Source of the DNA: Nitrosovibrio sp. Nv4
Lineage (GTDB): Bacteria; Pseudomonadota; Gammaproteobacteria; Burkholderiales; SG8-39
DNA length: 62,320 nucleotides
Assembly: GCA_945906765.1 (NCBI GenBank)
Contig: CAMDRF010000005.1
Location: forward strand, 1 to 62,320
Direction: 5' to 3'
The position numbers were made by a program, and so were the translations under genes. Shown piece after piece: positions 29,302 through 38,327 of the stretch (the stretch's first letter is position 1; each line of letters begins with the position of its first letter). Below the pieces are notes generated by a model. The model had not been told where the DNA came from, searched no databases, and saw only the letters and a list, made by a program, of their open reading frames with translations.

Positions 29302-30071
29302 GACATCAGCCCGCCGCCGTCGGCCATGATGGCGGAGGCCGTCACGTAGCTCGCCTCGTCGGACGCAAGCCACAGGATCGGATAGGCGATCTCGCGCGGC
29401 GCCGCCCAGCGTTGCAGCAGGCAAGCGCGGGCCGCAATCGCGTCGATCTCTTCTTGTGTGCGGCCGTCCGCAGCGAAGCGCTTCTTGTGAAAGGGCGTGA
29501 AGGTCGCGCCGGGGCAGACCGCATTGACGCGCACCCCGTGCCGCGCTTCCTCGAAAGCCAGTGTGCGGGTCATTGAAACGATTCCAGCCTTCGTTACGTC
29601 GTACTGCCCCATGCCGGCGCGAGGGATGAAGGCGTGCATGGAGGACACATTGACGATGCTGCCATGGCCCGATGCGCGCAGTGCCGGCAGCGCTTCGCGC
29701 GACAGATAGGCATAGCCGAGCAGATTGACGGCGATGATCCGCTCCCAGGTTTCGCGTTTGGCCTCGGCGAGCGGCTCGTAGGAACGGATGCCGGCGTTGT
29801 TGACGAGCACGTCGATCCCGCCGAAGGCGCGTTTTGCGTGTGCGACGATCTGCGCCGCGGAATCCTCGATCCCGACGTCGGCAATGACGTCGCTGACCTG
29901 GGCGCCCGGCACATGCTTGCGGATTTCGGCACAGGCCGACGCCATGGCATCGGGGTCTAGGTCGACGAGCACCACCCGCGCGCCCTCCTCGCAGAACAGG
30001 CGCCCGGCGGCCGACCCGATGCCGCCCGCACCCCCCGTGATGATCGCTACCTTTCCGTCTAGCCTTGCCAC
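29298..30071 (-). CDS. SDR family oxidoreductase
   Basis: 257 residues. The cofactor motif is TGGAGGIGSAAG, followed by an acidic VDLDPDAM that favours NAD. VLVNNAGIRSYEPL and the catalytic YDVTKAG are present, and the C-terminus ends with MADGGGLMS. In this island it could be the sugar 1-dehydrogenase that forms the lactone, but other alcohol substrates are possible. Divergent from the next SDR gene across a 103-base gap. Confidence 0.83.
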   Translation of the reverse strand: MARLDGKVAIITGGAGGIGSAAGRLFCEEGARVVLVDLDPDAMASACAEIRKHVPGAQVSDVIADVGIEDSAAQIVAHAKRAFGGIDVLVNNAGIRSYEPLAEAKRETWERIIAVNLLGYAYLSREALPALRASGHGSIVNVSSMHAFIPRAGMGQYDVTKAGIVSMTRTLAFEEARHGVRVNAVCPGATFTPFHKKRFAADGRTQEEIDAIAARACLLQRWAAPREIAYPILWLASDEASYVTASAIMADGGGLMS

Positions 30072-30086
30072 GCGACTCTCCCCCGA

Positions 30087-30117
30087 TTGACTGATCCGTT
30101 GAACGCAAGGCTATCAT
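30087..30117 (+). promoter_or_regulatory. Possible promoter of the SDR-dehydratase-pdxA-uxaA operon
   Basis: TTGACT (30087-30092) and TATCAT (30112-30117) are separated by 19 bases, slightly wide. They lie 57 bases before the ATG at 30175, between divergent genes. Low confidence. Confidence 0.3.
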
Positions 30118-30174
30118 TCGCGGGGCCGCCGCATTACCACATCGATTACTATCGGGGCAGCGAAAGGGAGTGAA

Positions 30175-30876
30175 ATGAATCAACTGGACTTCAAGGGAAA
30201 AACCGCGATCGTCACCGGTGGCATGCAGGGCATCGGCGCGGCTATCGTCAAGCGACTGGAGTCATCCGGAGCCAAGGTTGCAATTTGGGATCTGGATGGA
30301 CCCGGCAAGGTGGATGTCGCCAACAATGAATCGATCCTGGGGGCGTTGAAAACCACGCTGAATCAACTCGGCAGGATCGACATCCTCGTCAACAACGCCG
30401 GCATCGCCGGCCCCACGGCGGCTGTGGTCGACTACCCGATCGACCAATGGGAGCGGGTCATCCGCATCGATCTGAACGGCCCGTTCCTGTGCTGCCGCGC
30501 CGTCGTGCCGCACATGGTGAAGGCGGGCTACGGCCGCATCGTCAACATCGCCTCGGTCGCCGGCAAGGAGGGCAACCCGAACGCCGCCGCCTACGCCGCC
30601 GCCAAGGGCGGCTTGATCGCGTTCACCAAAGCGCTCGGCAAGGAGCTGGCGCAATCCGGAGTGCTGGTGAACTGCGTGACCCCGGCCGCGGCGCAGACGG
30701 CGATCCTCGACCAGGTGACGCCCGAGTTCGCCAAGTTCATGCTCTCCAAGATCCCGATGGGGCGCTTCGTCAGGGTGGACGAGATCGCGGCGATGGTTTG
30801 CTGGCTCGCCTCGGAGGACTGCTCGTTCTCCACCGGCGGGGTGTTCGACATTTCCGGTGGCAGGGCCACCTACTGA
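30175..30876 (+). CDS. SDR family oxidoreductase (FabG-like)
   Basis: 233 residues, slightly short for the family because the segment after the first acidic strand (IWDLDGPGKVDVAN) is compact. Cofactor motif TGGMQGIGAA, NNAG as ILVNNAGIAGPT, and catalytic YAAAKGGL. C-terminal STGGVFDISGGRATY. First of four co-directional genes (SDR, dehydratase, pdxA-like, uxaA-like) with almost no gaps, so it probably acts on the sugar or acid sugar of that pathway. Confidence 0.84.
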   Translation: MNQLDFKGKTAIVTGGMQGIGAAIVKRLESSGAKVAIWDLDGPGKVDVANNESILGALKTTLNQLGRIDILVNNAGIAGPTAAVVDYPIDQWERVIRIDLNGPFLCCRAVVPHMVKAGYGRIVNIASVAGKEGNPNAAAYAAAKGGLIAFTKALGKELAQSGVLVNCVTPAAAQTAILDQVTPEFAKFMLSKIPMGRFVRVDEIAAMVCWLASEDCSFSTGGVFDISGGRATY

Positions 30877-30877
30877 C

Positions 30878-32608
30878 ATGAAAAAGAAGACCATTCCGTT
30901 ACGCAGCGTCCAGTGGTTCGGGCGCCAGGACATCTACGGCTTCATCTATCGCAGCTGGACCAAGAACCGGGGCGTGCCGCAGGACCAGTTCGACGGCCGC
31001 CCGGTGATCGGCATCTGCAACACGTTTTCCGAGCTGGTGCCCTGCAATTCGCACTTCCGAATACTTGCCGAGCACGTCAAGGCGGGAGTGCTGGAGGCCG
31101 GCGGCTTTCCGCTGGAATTCCCGGTGATGTCGCTCGGCGAGACGCTGCTGCGGCCCACCGCGATGCTGTACCGCAACTTGGCCTCGATGGATGTCGAGGA
31201 ATCGCTGCGCGCCAATCCGATCGACGGCACGGTGCTGCTGGTCGGCTGCGACAAGACCACGCCAGCGCTGCTGATGGGCGCCTCCTCGGTGGACCTGCCG
31301 ACCATCGCGGTCTCCGGCGGACCGATGCTCTCGGGCAAGTACCGCGGCACCGACATCGGCTCCGGCACCAACGTCTGGTCCATGTCCGAGGATTTGCGCG
31401 CGGGGAAAATCAGCGTCGACGAATTTCACGAGGCCGAATCCTGCATGCACCGCTCGCACGGGCATTGCATGACCATGGGCACCGCCTCGACCATGGCCTC
31501 GATGGTGGAGGCGCTCGGTATCGGCATGCCCGGCAACGCGGCCTGGCCGGCGGTGGACGCGCGCCGCAACGTGCTCGCGCGCATGGCGGGCCGGCGCATC
31601 GTCCAATTGGTCAAGGACAGGGTTTCTATTTCAAGCATTTTGACCAAGAAAGCTTTTGAAAATGCGATCCGAACCAACGCGGCCATTGGCGGCTCCACCA
31701 ACGCCGTGATCCACCTGATCGCGATCGCGCGGCGCCTGGGCGTGGACCTGACGCTGGCGGACTGGGACCGGCTCGGGCGCGGCGTGCATACGCTGGTCAA
31801 CCTGATGCCCAACGGCAAATACCTGATGGAGGACTTCTGCTACGCGGGCGGCCTGCCGACCGTGCTGCGCGAACTTGGGGAAAACAGGTTCCTGCATAAA
31901 GAAGCCATGACCGTCAACGGCAAGACGATCTGGGACAACAACAAGGACGCGCCCTGCCACAACCGCGACGTCATCTTCCCGTTCAAGAAGCCGTTCAAGA
32001 AGAACACCGGCATCGCGGTGCTGCGCGGCAACCTGTGCCCGGGCGGCGCCATCATCAAGCCCTCGGCGGCGACGCCGAAACTCATGCAGCACCGCGGCCG
32101 CGCGGTGGTATTCGAAAACATCGATGATTTCCACAAGCGCATCGATGATCCGAAGCTGGACATCGACGAGAAATGCATCATGGTGCTGAAGAACTGCGGC
32201 CCGAAGGGCTATCCGGGAATGGCCGAGGTCGGCAACATGCCGCTGCCGCCCAAGCTCCTGAAAAAAGGCGTCACCGACATGGTGCGCATCTCGGACGCGC
32301 GCATGAGCGGCACCGCCTACGGCACCGTGATCCTGCACATGGTCCCCGAGGCCGCTGCCGGCGGCCTGCTCGCGCTGGTGGAAAACGGCGACATGATCGA
32401 GCTGGATGTCGCAAAGCGAAGGCTGCAGCTGATGGTTTCTCCGAGCGTGATTGCGAAGAGGAAGAAGGCCTGGAGAAAACCCAAACCGCCGCTCTCCCGC
32501 GGCTACTGGAAGCTCTATTTCGACCACGTGCAGCAGGCCGACCAGGGCGCCGACCTCGATTTTCTCACCGGCAAATCAGGCTCCTTCGTGCCGCGCGACA
32601 ATCATTAG
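30878..32608 (+). CDS. IlvD/Edd-family sugar-acid dehydratase
   Basis: 576 residues. Dehydrates aldonic acids to 2-keto-3-deoxy acids, with a [2Fe-2S] cluster. Three candidate cluster cysteines are visible: IGICNTFSELVPCN, LLVGCDKTTPALL and SHGHCMTMGTAS. NAAIGGSTNAVIHL, LCPGGAIIKPSA and DARMSGTAYGTVILH are also conserved. The layout resembles L-arabinonate/L-fuconate type dehydratases rather than the branched-chain enzyme IlvD, and no ilv genes are near. The ATG at 30878 begins 1 base after the SDR stop. Confidence 0.88.
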   Translation: MKKKTIPLRSVQWFGRQDIYGFIYRSWTKNRGVPQDQFDGRPVIGICNTFSELVPCNSHFRILAEHVKAGVLEAGGFPLEFPVMSLGETLLRPTAMLYRNLASMDVEESLRANPIDGTVLLVGCDKTTPALLMGASSVDLPTIAVSGGPMLSGKYRGTDIGSGTNVWSMSEDLRAGKISVDEFHEAESCMHRSHGHCMTMGTASTMASMVEALGIGMPGNAAWPAVDARRNVLARMAGRRIVQLVKDRVSISSILTKKAFENAIRTNAAIGGSTNAVIHLIAIARRLGVDLTLADWDRLGRGVHTLVNLMPNGKYLMEDFCYAGGLPTVLRELGENRFLHKEAMTVNGKTIWDNNKDAPCHNRDVIFPFKKPFKKNTGIAVLRGNLCPGGAIIKPSAATPKLMQHRGRAVVFENIDDFHKRIDDPKLDIDEKCIMVLKNCGPKGYPGMAEVGNMPLPPKLLKKGVTDMVRISDARMSGTAYGTVILHMVPEAAAGGLLALVENGDMIELDVAKRRLQLMVSPSVIAKRKKAWRKPKPPLSRGYWKLYFDHVQQADQGADLDFLTGKSGSFVPRDNH

Positions 32609-32611
32609 GCG

Positions 32612-33601
32612 GTGGCGCTTCCAAAAATCGGCATCACGATGGGCGACGCCGCCGGCGTCGGGCCCGAGGTCGTCTTGAAGGCGCTCGCTCACGCCGCGGT
32701 CTACGAGGAGTGCCGGCCGCTGGTGATCGGCGACCTGAAGCAGCTGGCAAGAGCAGGCAAGCTGCTGGGCTCGAAGCTCGAACTGCATTCGATAGAAAAG
32801 CCGGAGAACGCAAAATTCAAATCCGGCATGGTGGATTGCATCGATCTCGGCCTCATCCCCGCGGACATCCCGTACGGAAAAGTCTCGGCCGCGGCGGGCG
32901 AAGCGGCGTACCGGTACATCGAGCTCGCGGTAAAGCTCGCGCTGGAAGGCGCCATCGACGCCATCTGCACCGCGCCGATCAACAAGGAAGCGCTGAACGC
33001 CGCCGGGCACCATTTCCCGGGACATACCGAAATTCTCGCGATTCTCACCGGTACGCCGGAAGTCTCACTGACGCTGTTTTCTCCGAAACTGCGCATCATC
33101 CACGTCACCGCGCACATGGGGCTGCTGGACGCGATCGAACGAATCGACGCCCCGCTGGTCGAGCGCACCATCGCGCGCGGGCGCGAGCTGCTGATACGCG
33201 CCGGGTGGCCTGACCCGCGCATCGGCGTCTGCGGCATCAACCCGCACGCCGGCGAAGGTGGCCTGTTCGGGCGCGGCGAGGAGGAAATCAAGATCGCCCC
33301 GGCAGTTGCCGTGGCGCGCACGCGCGGCTGGAATGTGCAAGGCCCGTATCCCGCCGACGCGCTGCTCTACCGCGCCGCCCGGGGCGATTTCGACCTGGTG
33401 GTTGCGATGTACCACGACCAGGGGCACGGACCGGTGAAGGCAATGGGCCTGGAGCATGGCGTGAACGTCACTGCCGGCCTGCCGATCGTGCGCTCCTCGG
33501 TGGACCACGGCACCGCCTTCGACATCGCCGGCACCGGCAAAGCGGACGAGCAGAGCATGCTGGAAGCGCTGAAGGTCGCCACCGCTCTCGCGCGGCGCTA
33601 A
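32612..33601 (+). CDS. PdxA-family dehydrogenase (PdxA2 type)
   Basis: 329 residues from a GTG at 32612. PKIGITMGDAAGVGPEVVLK opens the 4-hydroxythreonine-4-phosphate dehydrogenase fold. Metal and substrate residues are in ICTAPINKEAL, HHFPGHTEILA and VAMYHDQGHGPVKAMG. Context is catabolic, not with ksgA/surA or other pyridoxine genes, so the PdxA2 subgroup is likelier; members oxidatively decarboxylate tetronate 4-phosphates. The DUF1537-type kinase that normally makes their substrate is not seen in this window. Confidence 0.87.
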   Translation: MALPKIGITMGDAAGVGPEVVLKALAHAAVYEECRPLVIGDLKQLARAGKLLGSKLELHSIEKPENAKFKSGMVDCIDLGLIPADIPYGKVSAAAGEAAYRYIELAVKLALEGAIDAICTAPINKEALNAAGHHFPGHTEILAILTGTPEVSLTLFSPKLRIIHVTAHMGLLDAIERIDAPLVERTIARGRELLIRAGWPDPRIGVCGINPHAGEGGLFGRGEEEIKIAPAVAVARTRGWNVQGPYPADALLYRAARGDFDLVVAMYHDQGHGPVKAMGLEHGVNVTAGLPIVRSSVDHGTAFDIAGTGKADEQSMLEALKVATALARR

Positions 33602-33621
33602 GATAGGGAAAGGAAACGAAC

Positions 33622-35145
33622 ATGCTCCAGGCCGCCGACCTCACCATCCGCCTCAACCCCGCCGACGATGTCGTCATCGCACGCGTCGAACTGCCCGCAG
33701 GAACCACCCTGGTGAAGGAAAGCAACGTCGCCGTCGCGACGCGCGTGCCCGCAGGACACAAGGTCGCGGTGCGCGACGTGAAGAAGGGCCAGCCGGTACG
33801 GCGCTACAACCAGATCATCGGCTTCGCCACGCGCGACATCCGCGCCGGCGAGCACGTGCATGTGCAGAACCTGGCAATGGGGGATTTCGAGCGCGACTAT
33901 GCATTTTCGTCGGACGTAAAGAAAACGGATTTCATCAGCCCCCGGGCGACCTTCCAGGGAATCGTCCGGGCCGACGGCCGGGTCGCGACGCGCAACTACA
34001 TCGGCATCCTGACCAGCGTGAATTGTTCGGCAACTGTCGCGCGCGCCATCGCGCGGCATTTCGAAAATCGGCTGGACGCATACCCCAACGTCGACGGCGT
34101 TGTCGCGCTTACCCACAAATCGGGTTGCGGCATGGCCTCGGACGGCGAGGCGATCGACGTGCTGCGCCGGACCATGGCGGGCTACGCGCGCCATCCGAAC
34201 TTTTTTGCGGTGCAGGTCGTGGGTCTGGGCTGCGAAGCCAACCAGATCAACAACCTGCTCTCGACGCAGGGCCTCAAGCGGCACGACAAGCTGCACGCCT
34301 ACACGATCCAGGAAAAGGGCGGCACCTCGAAAGCGATACGCGAAGGCGTGGCCCGTATCGAAGGGGTACTCGCTGAGGCGAACACGGTAAAGCGCGAGAC
34401 GGTACCCGCGAGCCACCTGACGCTCGGCCTGCAATGCGGCGGCTCGGACGGCTACTCCGGCATCAGCGCCAATCCGGCGCTGGGCGCCACGGTGGACCTG
34501 CTGGTGCGGCACGGCGGCACGGCGATTCTTTCCGAGACGCCGGAAATCTACGGCACCGAGCACCTGCTCACGCGCCGCGCCGTTTCCCGCGAAGTGGGCG
34601 AAAAGCTGATCTCGCGCATCAAATGGTGGGAGGACTACACCCGCCGCAACGGCAACGAGATGAACAACAACCCATCGCCGGGCAACAAGGCGGGCGGCCT
34701 CACCACGATCCTGGAGAAGTCCCTCGGCGCCGTGGCCAAGGGTGGCACGACGAATCTGGTGCAGATTCTGGAGTACGCCGAGCCGGCGACGGCGAAGGGG
34801 TTTGTCTACATGGACACGCCGGGCTACGACCCGGTCTCGGCCACCGGCCAGGTCGCCGGTGGCGCCAACATGATCTGCTTCACCACCGGCCGCGGCTCGG
34901 CCTACGGCTGCAAACCGGCGCCCTCGCTCAAACTCGCCACCAACACCGCCCTCTGGGAGCACCAGGAGGAGGACATGGACATCAACTGCGGCACCATCAT
35001 CGACGGCAAGGAGTCCGTCGAGCAGGCCGGCCGCAGGTTCTTCGAACTGGTGCTCGAGACCGCTTCGGGAAAGAAGTCGAAGTCCGAACTGTTCGGCTAC
35101 GGCGAAGACGAGTTCGCGCCATGGGTCCTCGGCGCCACGATGTAA
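33622..35145 (+). CDS. UxaA-family altronate/galactarate-type dehydratase
   Basis: 507 residues, containing both an N-terminal SAF-like domain (residues 1 to about 95, with VATRVPAGHKVAVRDVKKGQ) and the large catalytic domain. Conserved stretches are THKSGCGMASDGEAIDVL, VVGLGCEANQINNL, LGLQCGGSDGYSGISANPAL and CFTTGRGSAYGCKPAPSLKL. The family dehydrates D-altronate or D-galactarate using iron. It shares an operon with an IlvD/Edd dehydratase, so the cluster has two unrelated dehydratases. Substrate unknown. Confidence 0.87.
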   Translation: MLQAADLTIRLNPADDVVIARVELPAGTTLVKESNVAVATRVPAGHKVAVRDVKKGQPVRRYNQIIGFATRDIRAGEHVHVQNLAMGDFERDYAFSSDVKKTDFISPRATFQGIVRADGRVATRNYIGILTSVNCSATVARAIARHFENRLDAYPNVDGVVALTHKSGCGMASDGEAIDVLRRTMAGYARHPNFFAVQVVGLGCEANQINNLLSTQGLKRHDKLHAYTIQEKGGTSKAIREGVARIEGVLAEANTVKRETVPASHLTLGLQCGGSDGYSGISANPALGATVDLLVRHGGTAILSETPEIYGTEHLLTRRAVSREVGEKLISRIKWWEDYTRRNGNEMNNNPSPGNKAGGLTTILEKSLGAVAKGGTTNLVQILEYAEPATAKGFVYMDTPGYDPVSATGQVAGGANMICFTTGRGSAYGCKPAPSLKLATNTALWEHQEEDMDINCGTIIDGKESVEQAGRRFFELVLETASGKKSKSELFGYGEDEFAPWVLGATM

Positions 35146-35525
35146 TACGCGCCGGCCTGCTGGCGGCCGCGCTGCTCGCCGCCCTGCCTGCCATCGCGGA
35201 TACCAAGAGCGCCAAGCGCTCGGCGGAGCCGAACCGTTTCGGCGCGATTGCCTACTACCGCGCCTCCCAATCGTGGGGCGTGGGCTACAACTACGCGCGG
35301 GCACGCGACGCTAATGTAGAGGCGTTGAAGCAGTGCGGCCACGGCAAGTGCGAGGTGGTGCACAAATTCAGGAACGGCTGCGCCGCGCTCGCCGACGGGC
35401 CGAAGATCCATGCGGCGGCATCCGGTGCGACACGCGATGAAGCCGAGACCAAGACCCTGCGGCGTTGCACCGAAACGAACAAGCAAGCGAGCTGCACTCT
35501 GATCGCCTGGGCCTGCACGCGCTGA
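35121..35525 (+). CDS. Secreted DUF4189-like protein
   Basis: 134 residues from the ATG at 35121, which lies inside the end of the UxaA-family gene (25-base overlap in another frame). The N-terminus VIRAGLLAAALLAALPAIA is a Sec signal. The mature part has FGAIAYYRASQSWGVGYNYA and repeated cysteines (QCGHGKCEVVHKF, NGCAAL, RRCTET, WACTR) as in the DUF4189 family. Function unknown. The overlap suggests co-transcription, but it is probably not a pathway enzyme. Confidence 0.75.
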   Translation: MGPRRHDVIRAGLLAAALLAALPAIADTKSAKRSAEPNRFGAIAYYRASQSWGVGYNYARARDANVEALKQCGHGKCEVVHKFRNGCAALADGPKIHAAASGATRDEAETKTLRRCTETNKQASCTLIAWACTR

Positions 35526-35564
35526 GCGTGCGGCTCGTTCTGTCCCGCGTGAGAAAATTCCCGC

Positions 35565-36314
35565 ATGAAAGATCGCCAGGGCCGTGTACCGCGCCTCTAT
35601 GTAGAGGCCGAACTGAGCCAGCAGGCCAGACTCGTACTGCCTGAGGATACGGCGCATCACGCCGCCCGCGTGCTGCGCCTGCGCGAGGGCGAGCCGATTG
35701 CGGTCTTCAACGGTCTCGGCGGGGAGTACGCGGCACGCCTATCGAAGATCGGGCAAAGGGGTGTAGAGGTCGAGATCGGAGAGCATTCGGCGCTCGAGCG
35801 CGAATCGCCCCTCGCCGTGACCCTGGTGCAAGCGGTTTCCTCGGGCGAGAAAATGGACTTCACCATCCAGAAGGCCATTGAACTCGGCGTCGCCACGATA
35901 CAGCCGGTCCTGACAGTGAAGTCGGTGGTGCGCCTGAGCGCCGAACGCGAGGCGAAGAAGCTCGCCCACTGGAAACGGGTCGCCATCGCCGCATGCGAGC
36001 AGTGCGGCCGGAACCGCGTGCCGGAGGTGCGCAACGCCATTTCGGTGGGGTCCTACTGCGGCGCGCCGATTGAAGCCTCGCTGCGCCTGCTGCTTTCACC
36101 CGACGGAAAAACGGGGCTACGAGACATGCAGCAGCAAATCGGACGCAGCGTCGTCATTGCCGCGGGCCCGGAAGCAGGCTTCAGCGACGACGAAGAGCAG
36201 TTGCTGCAACGCGCCGGCTTCGTGCCGGTACGCTTGGGCCGGAGGATCCTGCGCACCGAGACCGCGGCGCTGGCCGCGCTGGCCGCGCTTAACGCGCTGG
36301 CTGGGGATTTCTAG
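35565..36314 (+). CDS. rsmE: 16S rRNA (uracil1498-N3)-methyltransferase
   Basis: 249 residues, SPOUT-fold methyltransferase that modifies U1498 of 16S rRNA. The PUA-like N-terminal domain has HHAARVLRLREGEPIAVFNG. The catalytic part has KMDFTIQKAIELGV and the knot region VVIAAGPEAGFSDDEEQLL followed by LGRRILRTETAAL. The usual GPEGGF loop reads GPEAGF here, a mild change in the AdoMet-binding loop. Precedes argA by 15 bases. Confidence 0.92.
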   Translation: MKDRQGRVPRLYVEAELSQQARLVLPEDTAHHAARVLRLREGEPIAVFNGLGGEYAARLSKIGQRGVEVEIGEHSALERESPLAVTLVQAVSSGEKMDFTIQKAIELGVATIQPVLTVKSVVRLSAEREAKKLAHWKRVAIAACEQCGRNRVPEVRNAISVGSYCGAPIEASLRLLLSPDGKTGLRDMQQQIGRSVVIAAGPEAGFSDDEEQLLQRAGFVPVRLGRRILRTETAALAALAALNALAGDF

Positions 36315-36329
36315 TAACTTAGGGACCCC

Positions 36330-37649
36330 ATGAGCGCACTGCCACATCCGGAAGCTTTCGTACGCTGGTTCCGCCAGACGGCACCCTACGTGCATGCGTT
36401 CCGCGGCCGCACCTTCGTCATCGGCTTTGGCGGCGAGCTGATCGCCGAACGTGGGCGCTTCGCCGGCTTCCTGCACGACCTGAATCTGCTCGCGGCGCTC
36501 GGCATCCGGCTGGTACTGGTGCACGGGGCGCGCCCGCAGATCGAGACCGAACTGCGCGCCAAGCGCCAGCGCTCGCGCTACGCCAGGGGCCTGCGGATCA
36601 CGGACGCCAACTCGCTGGTGGCAGTGAAGCATGCCGCCGGGGTCCTGCGCGTCGAAATCGAGGCGCTGCTCTCGCAGGGCCTGCCAAATTCACCAATGGC
36701 GGGCGCGCAGATCCGCGTCGCCTCGGGCAACTTCATCGCCGCCAAGCCGATCGGCGTGCTGGATGGCGTGGACTTCCAGTTCACCGGCGCGGTGCGCAAG
36801 GTGGACGGCATCGCCATCGCGCGGCGCCTGGAGGCGGGCGAAGTGGTGCTGGTGCCGCACATCGGCTACTCGCCGACGGGCGAAGTGTTCAATCTCGCCT
36901 GGGAAGACGTCGCAGAGAACGTCGCACGCACGCTGAAAGCCGACAAGCTGTTGCTTTATGTGGATCAACTGCCGATCGGCCGGCGCGGACAGATCATTTC
37001 CGAACTCACCGCGCGCGAAGCCGAGGCGCTGCTGAAGAAGGACGGGCTCACCGCGCCGGCCAAGCGCGCGATCGCGCATGCACTGAGTGCCGTGCGCGCG
37101 AGTGTCGGCCGGGTGCACCTGGTATCGCGCCGCGCCGAGGGCGCGACGCTGCTGGAGCTCTTCACGCACTCGGGCGTCGGCACCATGATCACCGCCGATC
37201 CCGTGGAGCATCTGCGGCCGGCCAAGATAGACGACGTCGGCGGAATACTCGCCCTGATCGAGCCGCTGGAGGCCGACGGCACGCTGGTGAAGCGCGGCCG
37301 CGAGCGCCTGGAGCACGAGATCGCGAACTTCGAGGTGATCGAGCACGATGGCACGATCCTCGCTTGCGCCGCGCTCTACCCCTTCGTGGAGCACAAGAGC
37401 GCCGAGCTCGCCTGCCTCGCGGTGGCGCCCGAATACCGCGACGCCGGCTACGGCGAGCGGCTGCTGCACGCCTGCGAGATACGCGCAAAGGAGATGAAGA
37501 TCCGGCGCATTTTCGCCCTCACCACGCGCGCCCAGCACTGGTTCCTGGCGCAGGGTTTCAAGGAGGCCGGGGTATCGGTGCTGCCTGAGAAACGCCAGGC
37601 GCTCTACAATTGGAAACGTGGTTCAAAAATTTTTCTGAAGCGCCTTTAG
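36330..37649 (+). CDS. argA: Amino-acid N-acetyltransferase (N-acetylglutamate synthase)
   Basis: First step of arginine synthesis. 439 residues: an amino-acid-kinase-like N-terminal domain (FVIGFGGELIAERGRFAGFL; LVLVHGARPQIE) and a C-terminal GNAT acetyltransferase domain (LACLAVAPEYRDAGYGERLL). This two-domain form is the classical ArgA and its AAK domain binds the arginine feedback inhibitor. Convergent with rpiA, leaving a 12-base gap. Confidence 0.95.
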   Translation: MSALPHPEAFVRWFRQTAPYVHAFRGRTFVIGFGGELIAERGRFAGFLHDLNLLAALGIRLVLVHGARPQIETELRAKRQRSRYARGLRITDANSLVAVKHAAGVLRVEIEALLSQGLPNSPMAGAQIRVASGNFIAAKPIGVLDGVDFQFTGAVRKVDGIAIARRLEAGEVVLVPHIGYSPTGEVFNLAWEDVAENVARTLKADKLLLYVDQLPIGRRGQIISELTAREAEALLKKDGLTAPAKRAIAHALSAVRASVGRVHLVSRRAEGATLLELFTHSGVGTMITADPVEHLRPAKIDDVGGILALIEPLEADGTLVKRGRERLEHEIANFEVIEHDGTILACAALYPFVEHKSAELACLAVAPEYRDAGYGERLLHACEIRAKEMKIRRIFALTTRAQHWFLAQGFKEAGVSVLPEKRQALYNWKRGSKIFLKRL

Positions 37650-37661
37650 CGTCCAACAGAC

Positions 37662-38327
37662 CTAGCTCTTCTTCTTGTAGGTCTTCACCCCGTGAGGGGT
37701 TCCCAGCAGCAGGACATCGGCGCCGCGGCGCGCGAACAGCCCGTTCGCCACCACGCCGGCAATGCCGTTCAGCTCCATCTCGAAGGCGGCCGGATCCAGG
37801 ATCGTCAGGCCGTGGCAGTCGAGGACGAGGTTGCCGTTGTCTGTCTTGAAATTCTCGCGCAACACCGGCTGCGCCTTGCGCCTGAGCATCTCCCGCCCGA
37901 CATGGCCGCGTGCCATCGGGATCACTTCCAGCGGCAGCGGGAACTTGCCGAGCACCGGCACGAGCTTGGATGAATCGCAGATGCAGACAAACGTCTTCGC
38001 CACCGCGGCGACGATCTTCTCGCGCGTCAGCGCGCCGCCACCGCCCTTGATCATGTGCAGGTGCTCGGTGATTTCGTCCGCGCCGTCCACGTAGACCGGC
38101 AACTCGTCGACACTGTTCAGGTCGAATACGCGGATGCCGTGCTTCCTCAGCCTTTCGGCACTCGCTTCCGAAGCAGCCACCGCGCCCTCGATACGGCCCT
38201 TGATTGAAGCGAGAGCGTCAATGAACAGATTCACCGTAGAACCGGAGCCGACACCAACGACAGCGTCTTCGACCACGTACTTGACGGCAGCCTCGGCAAC
38301 CCGTTTTTTGAGTTCGTCCTGTGTCAC
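37662..38327 (-). CDS. rpiA: Ribose-5-phosphate isomerase A
   Basis: 221 residues, interconverts ribose 5-phosphate and ribulose 5-phosphate. [37 protein letters not shown] and [20 protein letters not shown] are all diagnostic. The start overlaps the stop of lpdA by 4 bases, so it forms the tail of the pyruvate dehydrogenase operon. Confidence 0.95.
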   Translation of the reverse strand: MTQDELKKRVAEAAVKYVVEDAVVGVGSGSTVNLFIDALASIKGRIEGAVAASEASAERLRKHGIRVFDLNSVDELPVYVDGADEITEHLHMIKGGGGALTREKIVAAVAKTFVCICDSSKLVPVLGKFPLPLEVIPMARGHVGREMLRRKAQPVLRENFKTDNGNLVLDCHGLTILDPAAFEMELNGIAGVVANGLFARRGADVLLLGTPHGVKTYKKKS

